In this document: piece by piece, positions 12,878 to 21,251 of the stretch
How positions within the stretch are numbered: the first letter of the stretch is position 1
Layout of the letters: every line of letters starts with the position of its first letter
From: Zoogloeaceae bacterium G21618-S1
Lineage (GTDB): Bacteria; Pseudomonadota; Gammaproteobacteria; Burkholderiales; Rhodocyclaceae
Direction: 5' to 3'
Length of the DNA stretch: 64,000 bases
Assembly: GCA_027214125.1 (NCBI GenBank)
Contig: JAPWHF010000003.1
Coordinates: 300,592 to 364,591 of the forward strand
The notes under the pieces: generated by a model
Seen by the model: only the letters and a program-made list of their open reading frames with translations
The model's database searches: none
Told to the model about the DNA's origin: nothing
Made by a program: the position numbers and the translations under genes

Positions 12878-13705
12878 TCAGTGCGCTTGCTGAATGCCGG
12901 AGATCAACCAGCCGCCGTCGGCGGCAATCGGCTTGGTCAAATGCCAGACTTCGTCGAATGCTTCAGGGGCGGCATCGCGGCTTTCGCGGATGAGGCCATG
13001 GAAGCGCACGCTCACGATGTAACGCTCGCTCTCTCGCACCACCTCAATCACGTCGGCCGTGAGGTCGACCACATCGGTTTGTTGTCCGCCATCGGCACGC
13101 TCGTCGAGCTGCATTTTCACCTCGGCAAAAACGTCGGGCGTGGTGAAAGCACGAATGTCGTCCAGATTGCCGGCATCGTAGGCCGCCTGCATGCGGATGA
13201 AGTTGATCTTGGCCTGCCGAACGAAGGCGACCTCGTCGAAGTCTTCCTGCACGGCTGCAGCACTGCTGCCACCCGCGGGTGCCGCGTTGAAACGGGTTTC
13301 ATGGGCGTTGTTGCCCGGCGTTGGTCCGGCGTATTGCATGCCTTGCGGTGCACGCTGCGCGGCACCGCCCGCAAAGCGGCGGAAAAGTTTGAAGGCGACG
13401 AAGGCGAGCAGTGCCATCAACAACAGGCTGCCGAGCTCTTCACCCATGCCCAGGTGCGAGAACAGCGCGGCAAGGCCAAGGCCGGCGGCCAGACCAGCAA
13501 TCGGGCCCAGCCAGCTGCGCTTGGGTGCGCCGTTGGCCGTAGCACCGGTCTTGGGGGCACTCGGCGCCGCTTTGGGGGTAGCGGCTGGTGCGCTACGCTG
13601 CATACCAAAGGATTTGCTGCCACCGAAGCGTCGCGCTTCTGCCTCGCCAGCCGATATCCCGAGAACGAAGGTGCAGGCGATCAAAGCAATAAAGCTACGA
13701 ATCAT
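12878..13705 (-). CDS. Tim44-like domain protein, membrane-anchored
   Basis: 275 residues. A signal-like hydrophobic N-terminus ends near EAEARRFGGSKSFGMQR, a motif typical of bacterial Tim44-domain proteins. A low-complexity Ala/Pro linker and two hydrophobic stretches (LGPIAGLAAGLGLAALF, SLLLMALLAFVAF) follow. The C-terminal ~130 residues form the NTF2-like Tim44 domain (FVRQAKINFIRMQAAYDAGN, FTTPDVFAEVKMQL). The role is unknown. Neighbours suggest a link with the membrane or ubiquinone. It lies 3 bp from ubiJ. Confidence 0.85.
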   Translation of the reverse strand: MIRSFIALIACTFVLGISAGEAEARRFGGSKSFGMQRSAPAATPKAAPSAPKTGATANGAPKRSWLGPIAGLAAGLGLAALFSHLGMGEELGSLLLMALLAFVAFKLFRRFAGGAAQRAPQGMQYAGPTPGNNAHETRFNAAPAGGSSAAAVQEDFDEVAFVRQAKINFIRMQAAYDAGNLDDIRAFTTPDVFAEVKMQLDERADGGQQTDVVDLTADVIEVVRESERYIVSVRFHGLIRESRDAAPEAFDEVWHLTKPIAADGGWLISGIQQAH

Positions 13706-13717
13706 TGGATACTCCAG

Positions 13718-14458
13718 TCAGTGAATCTTGAAACCCCGGTGTAGCGCAACGACGCCACCGGTCATGTTGAAGTAATCGACTTTCTCAAGGCCGACTTGTT
13801 CCATCAGTGTTTTCAATTCTTCCTGACCCGGATGCATGCGGATCGACTCGGCCAGGTAGCGATAGCTGTCGGCATCGCCCGCGACCTTCTGCCCAAGCCA
13901 GGGCAGAAGTTTGAAAGAGTAGAGATCGTAGACCGGTGCCAGCGGTTTGTAGACTTGCGAAAATTCGAGCACCAGCAACTGGCCACCGGGTTTGAGCACG
14001 CGGCGCATCTCGGCCAGCGCCTGATCCTTGTGGGTCATGTTGCGCAGCCCGAAGGCGACGGTGACGATATTGAAGTAGTTGTCGGGGAAGGGCAGCTTCT
14101 CGGCGTCGCACTGGGCCACCGGTAGCGGATGGCCGCGGTCGATCAGGCGGTCGCGGCCATGGGAGAGCATGGCGCCGTTGATGTCGGTCAGCCAGACCTG
14201 TCCGGTCGGCCCGACCCGTTTGGCGAAGGCCAGCGACAGGTCGGCGGTGCCGCCGGCCACATCGAGCACACGATGACCTGCGCGCACGCCGGCAATCTGG
14301 ATGGTGAAGGTTTTCCAGAGGCGATGCAGCCCGAGCGACATCAGGTCATTCATGATGTCGTAATTGCTGGCGACCGAGGAAAACACGCCGGCGACCCGTT
14401 TGGCTTTTTCGGTTTCGGCGACCGATTCGAAGCCGAAGTGCGTGGTGTTGTCGTTCAT
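13718..14458 (-). CDS. ubiE: Demethylmenaquinone/2-methoxy-6-polyprenyl-benzoquinol methyltransferase UbiE
   Basis: SAM-dependent C-methyltransferase of ubiquinone (and menaquinone) synthesis. 246 residues. [42 protein letters not shown] is recognisable UbiE sequence, [15 protein letters not shown] is the SAM-binding loop, and [24 protein letters not shown] is the second signature. It overlaps the DUF971 gene by one base. Confidence 0.96.
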   Translation of the reverse strand: MNDNTTHFGFESVAETEKAKRVAGVFSSVASNYDIMNDLMSLGLHRLWKTFTIQIAGVRAGHRVLDVAGGTADLSLAFAKRVGPTGQVWLTDINGAMLSHGRDRLIDRGHPLPVAQCDAEKLPFPDNYFNIVTVAFGLRNMTHKDQALAEMRRVLKPGGQLLVLEFSQVYKPLAPVYDLYSFKLLPWLGQKVAGDADSYRYLAESIRMHPGQEELKTLMEQVGLEKVDYFNMTGGVVALHRGFKIH

Positions 14459-14886
14459 CAGTGCTTGTGTCCTGCGCCGCAGCTGCCGCCTGTGGCGGGG
14501 CGGGTGGTGGTGTCGATATCGCGGCTGGCGTTTTCTGCCGTGAGCCGCTCAAGGTAGTCGTGCCAGAGGGTGTCGTGTTGCTCGCCGAGCATGAGCAGGT
14601 AGTCCCAGGAGTACAGGCCGCTGTCGTGTCCGTCGGAGAAGATGATCTTGAGGGCGTAGTTGCCCACCGGCTCCACGCCGTTGACCCCGACGTCGCGTTT
14701 GCCAGTCTGCAGGACTTCCTGACCCGCGCCGTGGCCGCGTACTTCCGCCGAGGGCGAGTAGACGCGCAGGAACTCGAAAGGCAGCGCGTAGTGCGCACCA
14801 TTGTCGAACGCGATCTCGAGTACCCGGGACTGGGTACGCAGGACGATGTCCGTGGGGAGGGGTGTGGTCGAGTCGAGGCCAGCCAT
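14458..14886 (-). CDS. DUF971 domain protein
   Basis: 142 residues from the ATG at 14886. The N-terminal ~95 residues match DUF971 ([44 protein letters not shown]). This is the fold also found at the N-terminus of gamma-butyrobetaine hydroxylase. The tail is rich in Gly, Cys and His (CGAGHKH), possibly a metal-binding end. A TTG start at 14934 is possible, but the extra residues do not look coding. It is commonly next to ubiE in betaproteobacteria. Confidence 0.88.
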   Translation of the reverse strand: MAGLDSTTPLPTDIVLRTQSRVLEIAFDNGAHYALPFEFLRVYSPSAEVRGHGAGQEVLQTGKRDVGVNGVEPVGNYALKIIFSDGHDSGLYSWDYLLMLGEQHDTLWHDYLERLTAENASRDIDTTTRPATGGSCGAGHKH

Positions 14887-15015
14887 GATGCGCCACCCGG
14901 GCGCTTGGGCCCGTAGAGTTAACGGAGTATGCAATGATACCTGATGCTAGGGCGCGCTTACATTTGGCCCGGCCATGAGGCAGTTTTCGTAGCGGTCAGA
15001 TTGCGCTGGCGTGAC

Positions 15016-15049
15016 GTGTCATGAAACCGTCAAATAGCTGCAATAGACT
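15016..15049 (+). promoter_or_regulatory. Predicted PHO box and -10 of phoB
   Basis: The 18 bp at 15016-15033 read GTGTCATGAAACCGTCAA, matching the PHO-box direct repeat (CTGTCAT, 4 bp, CTGTCAT) at about 14 of 18 positions. TAGACT at 15044-15049 follows after 10 bp, the usual spacing between a PHO box and the -10 element. The phoB ATG is 28 nt further on. This suggests autoregulation under phosphate limitation. Confidence 0.65.
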
Positions 15050-15076
15050 GTCGCACAACGCTTTGGAGTGTCGATC

Positions 15077-15787
15077 ATGTCCGCCAATATTCTCGTCGTC
15101 GAAGACGAGCCCGCGATTCAGGAACTCATTGCCGCCAACCTTGGCCGCGCCGGCCATCACGTCATCCGTGCGGCGGATGCCGAGACCGCGCAACGTATTG
15201 TGCGCGAGGCCTTGCCGGACCTGATCCTGCTCGACTGGATGTTGCCGGGGATGCCCGGCATCGATCTGGCCCGCCGGTTGCGCGCGGAGGAGCGGACGCG
15301 GGATATTCCCCTGATCATGCTCACCGCGCGGGGTGAAGAGCAGGACAAGGTTCAGGGGCTGGAGACCGGCGCCGACGACTACATCACCAAGCCATTCAGC
15401 CCGCGTGAGCTGGTGGCCCGGATCAAGGCCGTGCTGCGCCGTCGGGCACCCCAGGCGACGGAAGATCCGGTGCTGATCGGCGGGCTCTTGCTGGACCCGG
15501 TGACACATCGGATCACCGCCGGCGATGCTCAGATATCACTCGGACCGACCGAATTTCGCCTGTTGCACTTCCTCATGACCCATCCCGAGCGGGTGCACTC
15601 GCGCACCCAGTTGCTCGATCAGGTCTGGGGCGACCATGTGTTTGTCGAGGAGCGCACCGTCGATGTGCATATCCGTCGCCTGCGCTGCGCCCTTGAGCCG
15701 ACCCTGCATGATCGCCTGATCCAGACCGTGCGCGGCAGTGGCTATCGGCTCTCCGCCCAGGCAGATCGCGAATCGGCCGTGCGATAA
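15077..15787 (+). CDS. phoB: Phosphate regulon response regulator PhoB
   Basis: OmpR/PhoB-type response regulator, 236 residues. The receiver domain has the acidic pair at residues 10-11, phospho-acceptor Asp53 (LLDWMLPGM) and Lys105 (ITKPFSP). The C-terminal winged helix contains [19 protein letters not shown] and DVHIRRLR, characteristic of PhoB. The ATG at 15077 has GGAG 8 nt upstream; the GTG at 15068 is less likely. A PHO box lies upstream and phoR downstream. Confidence 0.95.
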   Translation: MSANILVVEDEPAIQELIAANLGRAGHHVIRAADAETAQRIVREALPDLILLDWMLPGMPGIDLARRLRAEERTRDIPLIMLTARGEEQDKVQGLETGADDYITKPFSPRELVARIKAVLRRRAPQATEDPVLIGGLLLDPVTHRITAGDAQISLGPTEFRLLHFLMTHPERVHSRTQLLDQVWGDHVFVEERTVDVHIRRLRCALEPTLHDRLIQTVRGSGYRLSAQADRESAVR

Positions 15788-15862
15788 TCGGGCGGTCGTC
15801 TTAGCTGAAGGGGATTCGCGATTCACTCTGCACGTTATGTCTGGACGGCGCTCGCCGGCGCA

Positions 15863-17143
15863 TTGGTGCTCATCGCGATTATTGCCGCCCTGTGCGCCCT
15901 ACTGGTCTCGCCCTTGCTCGGGAGCCTGGTCGCGCTTGCCGGCCTGCTGTGGATGCTGTTCCAGCACCACGCTCACCTGGCCCGTTTGGTGCGCTGGGCG
16001 CATTTACCGATCGGTCAGGCGCCGTTGCCGCAGGCGACCGGTCTGTGGGATCTGGTTTATTCCGATCTGAATCGCAACGTACGCCAAGCCAGCACCGAGC
16101 GCGCCAAGCTCGGCGCCGAACTGGACCGTTTTCGCGATGCCAGCCAGGCGATGCCGGACGGGGTGATGTACCTCTCCCTGACGGGCACTATCGAGTGGAT
16201 CAATCGTCGTGCCGCCGAAGATCTCGGGCTCGACCTTGCCCGCGACCGTGGGGCGCCGATTACCAATCTGGTCCGCCAGCCTGACTTTGTGCACTACCTC
16301 GAGTCCGGTGATTACAGCGAGCCTTTCCTGTTTCATCCGATTCGTCGCAAGGGCGCGGCCTTGTTGGTCCAGGTGATTACCTTCGGTGATGGCCGGCGGA
16401 TGGTGATTTCACGCGATGTGACCCAGATCGAGAAGCTCGAAACCATGCGCCGCGACTTTGTCGCCAATGTGTCGCACGAGTTGCGGACGCCCTTGACCGT
16501 GGTGTCCGGGTTTATCGAAACGGTGCTGGACGGTCTGGACGATGTCCCGCGTGAAGATGTATTGCGTTACTTGGGCATGGCGCACGAGCAGGCCGCCCGG
16601 ATGCAGCGTCTGATTCAGGATTTGCTGGTCTTGTCGGCGCTGGAAACCGGCGCGCCGCAGCCAATTGAAGACGTTTTTGACGTCGTTGGCCTGGTGCGGG
16701 AGGTTGCGCGCGAGACCGAGGCGCTGTCGGCGGGGCGTCATCAGGTGACGGTGCTTGCCAGCGACATGTGTCGGATACAGGGCAGCGCCAAGGAGCTCCA
16801 CAGTGCTTTCGCCAACCTGGCCAGTAATGCCATTCGCTATACGCCCTCGGGCGGCAAGGTGCAGCTAGGCTGGCGAGTGCTTGAATCGGGTGCGGGCGAA
16901 TTTAGCGTCAAGGACGATGGTATCGGCATTGCGCCAGAGCATATTCCGCGCTTGACTGAGCGTTTCTATCGGGTCGATCGCGGCCGCTCTCGAGAGACCG
17001 GGGGCACGGGGCTGGGCCTGGCCATTGTCAAGCATGTGCTGACGCGGCATCAGGCCGAGTTGAAAGTGACCAGCGATCCGGGCGAAGGCAGTTGCTTCTG
17101 TGCCGTGCTGCCCGCGCGCCGAATTATGCCGATATCATCTTGA
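15863..17143 (+). CDS. phoR: Phosphate regulon sensor histidine kinase PhoR
   Basis: Membrane sensor kinase partner of PhoB. One or two N-terminal membrane helices are followed by a PAS-like region (residues ~95-190), the HisKA domain with His205 (VSHELRTPLTVVSGF) and an HATPase domain (N box NLASNAIRYTPSG, G1 DDGIGIA, G2 GGTGLGLAIVKH). The start is uncertain. The first ATG/GTG/TTG in frame is the TTG at 15863, which lacks a ribosome site and cuts into the first membrane helix. An ATT at 15821 preceded by GAAGGGGA would give 14 more residues (HSARYVWTALAGA) completing that helix. Confidence 0.9.
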   Translation: MVLIAIIAALCALLVSPLLGSLVALAGLLWMLFQHHAHLARLVRWAHLPIGQAPLPQATGLWDLVYSDLNRNVRQASTERAKLGAELDRFRDASQAMPDGVMYLSLTGTIEWINRRAAEDLGLDLARDRGAPITNLVRQPDFVHYLESGDYSEPFLFHPIRRKGAALLVQVITFGDGRRMVISRDVTQIEKLETMRRDFVANVSHELRTPLTVVSGFIETVLDGLDDVPREDVLRYLGMAHEQAARMQRLIQDLLVLSALETGAPQPIEDVFDVVGLVREVARETEALSAGRHQVTVLASDMCRIQGSAKELHSAFANLASNAIRYTPSGGKVQLGWRVLESGAGEFSVKDDGIGIAPEHIPRLTERFYRVDRGRSRETGGTGLGLAIVKHVLTRHQAELKVTSDPGEGSCFCAVLPARRIMPISS

Positions 17144-17161
17144 TGCGCGGCGCCGCGCCGC

Positions 17162-18754
17162 TCAGGACCGCCCCAGGGTGGTGAATTCCACCCGATCGAA
17201 ATTGCTGCCGCGTGTCACCAGACGGGTGAGTCGGATCTGCATGGTTTCGCCACCCATCTTGAGCTCAACGATGCGTTGCGACTGATACCAGCCGGCAGGC
17301 AATACCAGACTCGGTCCGGCTTTCAGGGCGGGTACTGCGGGTAGCAGGAAACCCAGCTTGTACGGATCTTTCGAGTTCGCGTGCAGGCCGATCAGGCGGG
17401 CGGCGACGCCCTCGGGCAGCCCCGGCATGACATGTACGCCGAGCTCCATTACACCGTCGGGGCGATACATCAGCCAGCTGATATGCGCCAGCAGATAGTG
17501 TTGGCCGTCGGGTGGTCGGATGCCGACCAGCTGATGGTGCTCGAACCGTCTGGCATTCGGTTGCGACTGGAGCCGGAAGCCGCCGACCGACTGGTCGAGG
17601 ATCTCCCACAACTGAGGGATGTAGCCACGTTCGATGGCCAGGCGTTTGAGCGCCTCGGGTTGCATCGGCACCTCTTCGGCGCGCTCCCCGAAGGTGATCG
17701 CAGCGATGTCGGTCTGTAGCGGATTGAATGCGCTGATTTTGGGCGATTCGAAGGGTTTGCCGAGCACGTAGAAGCCAATGGCTTCCCATTCCGAGCACAG
17801 GCCGAGGCGACCGCGCGTGGCGCGCCGGGTGTAGCGACGCCCGGCCGAGGCGAGGCCCCAGGGGCGGTAGAGCGAGAGCAGCAGACGACCGCCGGCTTCG
17901 GTCGAACAGTCGTCCCCGAGGCCGAGAGAGGTCGGAGTGACGCCTTGTTTGAACTGGGTCAGCACGGCTTGAATCTGCCCCGCCAGGCGGCTGCCGTCGA
18001 AGCGACGCAGGTGTGGCGAGCTGGTCAGCGTGGCGATCGGGCGCAGGCCGTGGTCACGGCTCAGGTCCATGGCGTAGGTGCCTGGTTTGTCGGATTCCTG
18101 CGGTAGATGCAGGGCGCAATAGGGTGCGAAGCGTTGCGCCCAGCGGCAGACCCAGACGAATTCGCGCTGGCTGCGGCCAAAGGGGTTGGACAGGTCAACC
18201 AGCAACACGGCGACATAGGCCTCGACGCTGCTCTGTGCCTTCCAGACCTCGTTCAGCGGATCGGCGACCCGCGTACGGGCGACGCCTTGTTGCTCGGCTA
18301 CCGCATAGCCGGCGTGGAAGTCCAGCCACAGGCCCTTGGGTACCGCGCGATGGGCGCGGAAGTACTCAAGCAGCACATTGCCGCTGTAGTGCAAGCGGCG
18401 TTGCAACAGCGTCGGGCGCTGGGCGCCGAGTGCCTCTCGAGTGGCGTCACGCTGGGCAATCTGTGCGTAGGACTGGGCCAGCTCCTGCCACAGTTTGACC
18501 ACTTTGCCGAGCGTAGCTTCTTCGAGGCTGTCGGGCGGCAGCGGGTGGTCGGCGTAGCGTTTGGCGAGCTCTTCCTGAACGAAAGCAATCGACGACCGCG
18601 CGCTCTCCAGAACCTCGAAATGCAGTTCGGGCGATGGCGGTGTGGCGTGCAAGGCTGTCACGATGGCCGCGAGCGTGGTGTGGGATTCGCCCACATTGAC
18701 CGGGTTGAGGTTCCGGATTGTCGCCTGCGCGACGGTCGGATCGGAATAATTCAT
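17162..18754 (-). CDS. Conserved protein of unknown function, possible PilZ-like C-terminal region
   Basis: 530 residues, no signal peptide or membrane segment. The N-terminal half is helical (KLWQELAQSYAQIAQ and similar). The C-terminal ~150 residues are beta-rich, with PGLPEGVAARLIGL, WYQSQRIVELKMGG and IRLTRLVTRGSNFDRVEF. I recall similar betaproteobacterial proteins annotated as putative cyclic-di-GMP-binding, but a clean PilZ signature (RxxxR then D/NxSxxG) is not evident. RRYTRRATRGRLGL near residue 309 is the nearest match. It converges on phoR (18 bp between stops). Confidence 0.8.
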   Translation of the reverse strand: MNYSDPTVAQATIRNLNPVNVGESHTTLAAIVTALHATPPSPELHFEVLESARSSIAFVQEELAKRYADHPLPPDSLEEATLGKVVKLWQELAQSYAQIAQRDATREALGAQRPTLLQRRLHYSGNVLLEYFRAHRAVPKGLWLDFHAGYAVAEQQGVARTRVADPLNEVWKAQSSVEAYVAVLLVDLSNPFGRSQREFVWVCRWAQRFAPYCALHLPQESDKPGTYAMDLSRDHGLRPIATLTSSPHLRRFDGSRLAGQIQAVLTQFKQGVTPTSLGLGDDCSTEAGGRLLLSLYRPWGLASAGRRYTRRATRGRLGLCSEWEAIGFYVLGKPFESPKISAFNPLQTDIAAITFGERAEEVPMQPEALKRLAIERGYIPQLWEILDQSVGGFRLQSQPNARRFEHHQLVGIRPPDGQHYLLAHISWLMYRPDGVMELGVHVMPGLPEGVAARLIGLHANSKDPYKLGFLLPAVPALKAGPSLVLPAGWYQSQRIVELKMGGETMQIRLTRLVTRGSNFDRVEFTTLGRS

Positions 18755-18846
18755 GGTGTCCTTTTTGGGCGCCTTATTGTTTTTGCGTCAAGCAATGCTG
18801 CACTGCGTCTGATTCCCCTGCATGATGACCTGCCCTGTGCGCATGA

Positions 18847-19263
18847 TCAATCATCCATTTGGCCAATCCACTCGGTCAGCGCAATGGCCAGTTGAGTATC
18901 GCTGACCGCTGGCTGGGCTGTTGCGGTGCGCCGCGGTGCCGCCCAGATGGGATCGGGAAAGTGGGCGTCGTCGGTGTAGCGGGCAATCACGTGCCAGTGC
19001 AGATGCGGCACCATGTTGCCTAGGCTCGCCAGATTGATCTTGGCCGGAGCAAACACTTGCCTCACGGCGGCTTCAGTCGCCAGCGTGATTCTCATCAGGT
19101 ATGCGCGTTCCGCTGTCGTCAGATCCGTCATCTCCGCCACATGCGCATGCCAGATGACCCGGCAATAGCCTTGGTAGTGCGCGTCGACGACGCGAATGAC
19201 ACGGCATCGGTTGTCGCGCCACAGTACGCGTTCGGTCTCAGGCTGGCACAGCGGGCAATCCAT
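18847..19263 (-). CDS. HIT family hydrolase
   Basis: 138-residue histidine-triad protein, probably a nucleotide hydrolase. The triad is PHLHWHV with histidines at 87, 89 and 91. CPLC at residues 3-6 suggests a zinc site, common in this branch. The ATG at 19263 is preceded by AGGAG; an upstream start at 19293 has no such site. The substrate is not deducible. Confidence 0.92.
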   Translation of the reverse strand: MDCPLCQPETERVLWRDNRCRVIRVVDAHYQGYCRVIWHAHVAEMTDLTTAERAYLMRITLATEAAVRQVFAPAKINLASLGNMVPHLHWHVIARYTDDAHFPDPIWAAPRRTATAQPAVSDTQLAIALTEWIGQMDD

Positions 19264-19346
19264 CGGATCTCCTGTTGGCGCAAGATGTTTCAAAACAATT
19301 CAAAACGCAGTATGCCCCCAAATTTTGTCCGCGTCGTGACGGTGTG

Positions 19347-20168
19347 TCACGTTGGCGGGCTGCTTTCGGGGCGCAAAAACGGTCGTGTCGCGCATTCCGT
19401 CATGGCCATCGGCGCCCCCTCGCAGAACGTCAGCAAGGTGCCCGGCGCAATGGTGTGCCAGGCCTCGTTATCGGTCAGCGGCGTGGTGGCAATCACCGCC
19501 ACCCGGTCCTTGGGGGTGGTGACCCGGTCGAAATCGATGGTCACATCCTGATCGGTAAGGTGCGCCTCGGCAAAGGGGGCCTGGCGGATGATGTAGCTGA
19601 GCCGGGAGGCGCAGTGTGCAAACAGCTTGTCGCCATTGGAGAGCAGGAAGTTGAACTCACCGAAGGCGCCGATATCGGTGGCCAGCTCGCGCAGCGCCTC
19701 GTGTAGTTCGACTGCCCCGGGGGGACCGTCCGGATAGCGTTGCGCCAGGGTGTTGAGGATCTGGCAAAAGGCGCGCTCGGAGTCGGTGGTGCCAACCGGC
19801 TGGAAGCGTCCGGTGGGTTCGGGCGCGTAGGTTTTGAGGTCGCCATTGTGGGCAAACAACCAGTACTGCCCCCACAACTCGCGCATGAACGGATGGGTGT
19901 TCTCTAGATTGATGTCGCCATGCGTCGCTTTGCGGATATGGGCGATGACGTTGAGCGAACGGATCGCATAGCTACGCACCAGTTCGGCTACCGGCGACTC
20001 GATGCTCGGGCGCGGGTCGAGAAATACCCGGCAGCCCCGCCCTTCAAAGAAAGCGATGCCCCAGCCGTCCTGATGAATGTCCGTCAGCCCGCCTCGCGCC
20101 TGAAAGCCGGTGAAGGAAAAACAGATATCGGTCGGCACGTTGCAATTCATGCCCAGCAGTTGGCACAT
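19347..20168 (-). CDS. Class II glutamine amidotransferase (YafJ-like)
   Basis: 273 residues. It begins MCQLLGMN, giving the N-terminal nucleophile Cys2 after Met removal. GGLTDIHQDGWGIAFFEGRG, NVIAHIRKATHGDINLENTHPF and LFAHNGDLKTY are class II amidotransferase motifs. No synthase partner domain is fused, as in E. coli YafJ, so the acceptor is unknown. It lies upstream of the DUF1499 gene on the same strand, 28 bp away from its stop codon. Confidence 0.9.
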   Translation of the reverse strand: MCQLLGMNCNVPTDICFSFTGFQARGGLTDIHQDGWGIAFFEGRGCRVFLDPRPSIESPVAELVRSYAIRSLNVIAHIRKATHGDINLENTHPFMRELWGQYWLFAHNGDLKTYAPEPTGRFQPVGTTDSERAFCQILNTLAQRYPDGPPGAVELHEALRELATDIGAFGEFNFLLSNGDKLFAHCASRLSYIIRQAPFAEAHLTDQDVTIDFDRVTTPKDRVAVIATTPLTDNEAWHTIAPGTLLTFCEGAPMAMTECATRPFLRPESSPPT

Positions 20169-20196
20169 GGGGCTGTCCTCGGTTCGGGGGCTCTCT

Positions 20197-20655
20197 CTAT
20201 TCTAGGCGCTTCGTGTCGGAAGCCCGAGTGAAGATGCGTAACAGACGCGCGCGATTGACGCCAAAATCGGAGTAGCCGCTGCAGGCGCCGCTGCGCACGG
20301 CGAACTGGCCGTCGGGGCGCTGGATGAAATGGGCCTCGTCGACAAAGCCGAAAATCCGCGAGCGGAAATGGACGATGAACCACCGCGGCCCCTCGGCCAC
20401 GATCTGGCTGCGCGGCTCGGCCATTGCGGCCTGGCGCAGGGTGTCGATGGCAATGCCGGATGGGGGCGTGATGCGCCGTTCGGTGTCCGGGTGCTCGGTG
20501 GACACGCAGTTGGGGCGATCGGTGCAGGGCAGCAACTCGTGTGCGGCGTCGGTCACGGGCGGGCCGCTGCAGCTTTGCCAGGGGGTGGCCGCGGTGGCCG
20601 GGGCGCTGAGTGTCATGATCGTCAATGCTATGGCGGCGAGCGCTTTGGTGCTCAT
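20197..20655 (-). CDS. DUF1499 domain secreted protein
   Basis: 152 residues from the ATG at 20655, with a signal peptide (MSTKALAAIALTIMTLSAPATA). PCTDRPNCVSTEHPD and ITPPSGIAIDTLRQA match DUF1499, and RSGACSGYSDFGVNRARLLRI is its conserved end. The start overlaps the stop of the DUF3617 gene (ATGA), so the pair is probably translationally coupled. Function unknown. Confidence 0.85.
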   Translation of the reverse strand: MSTKALAAIALTIMTLSAPATAATPWQSCSGPPVTDAAHELLPCTDRPNCVSTEHPDTERRITPPSGIAIDTLRQAAMAEPRSQIVAEGPRWFIVHFRSRIFGFVDEAHFIQRPDGQFAVRSGACSGYSDFGVNRARLLRIFTRASDTKRLE

Positions 20656-21173
20656 CGACCCGGCAGCTTGGGCAAATTCTGCATCATCTTGTTGATATCG
20701 ATGCCGCCCATGCCCTGCGGCATGTCGGGCAGGATCACGTCGCCCACTTTCTGCCCCGGCCGGCAGGGGCCGAGCCACTTGGCCTCCATGCGCATGCGGG
20801 TGCTGGCCATGCCGTTGAGCGGCGGCTGGAACGTGCTGGTGAGCTGGCCGGCGTACCGGCTGGCGAAGTCGCCGCTGAAGCTGCCTTTGGTGGTGACTTT
20901 GCTGCCTTCGGCCTGACAGACGGATTCGATCAACACCCGGTCGTCGACGCGCACGACATGGGTTTTGTCGCAGCGGCCGGCCGCTTCGTGGCGGGCGAGA
21001 TCATCGAGGTTCTCGCCGACGCAGACCTGTGCACGATGGGTATAGCCGGGCAGCTGATCCATCTGCATGGCGTGTTCCCACAGGCCGGGCTTGCGCTTGG
21101 GGATGTCGTTGGTGGCCAGCGCGGGGGCGGTGGCGAGGGCAAGCAGTGCGGCGGTGCAGCAGATGAGGCGCAT
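20652..21173 (-). CDS. DUF3617 domain secreted protein
   Basis: 173 residues with a signal peptide (to about residue 21, ALA). KPGLWEHAMQM near the mature N-terminus is the DUF3617 hallmark, and VCVGENLDDLARHE plus CDKTHVVRVDDRVLIES follow the family's cysteine pattern. The C-terminus is Met/Gly-rich with QKVGDVILPDMPQGMGG. Role unknown. It is directly upstream of, and overlapping, the DUF1499 gene. Confidence 0.83.
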   Translation of the reverse strand: MRLICCTAALLALATAPALATNDIPKRKPGLWEHAMQMDQLPGYTHRAQVCVGENLDDLARHEAAGRCDKTHVVRVDDRVLIESVCQAEGSKVTTKGSFSGDFASRYAGQLTSTFQPPLNGMASTRMRMEAKWLGPCRPGQKVGDVILPDMPQGMGGIDINKMMQNLPKLPGR

Positions 21174-21251
21174 GGCGGTCTCGGAACGAGGGGGTCAGGC
21201 CGCCAGCATAGCAAAAGCCGCGACGCCGCGAGGGGCGTCGCGTGGGGCGTG

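Noticed and set aside
17145..17158. GCGCGGCGCCGCGC palindrome between phoR and the next gene as terminator
   Set aside because: It is a perfect 14-bp palindrome with no loop or U run. It lies in an 18-bp gap between two stops and is common in GC-rich DNA.
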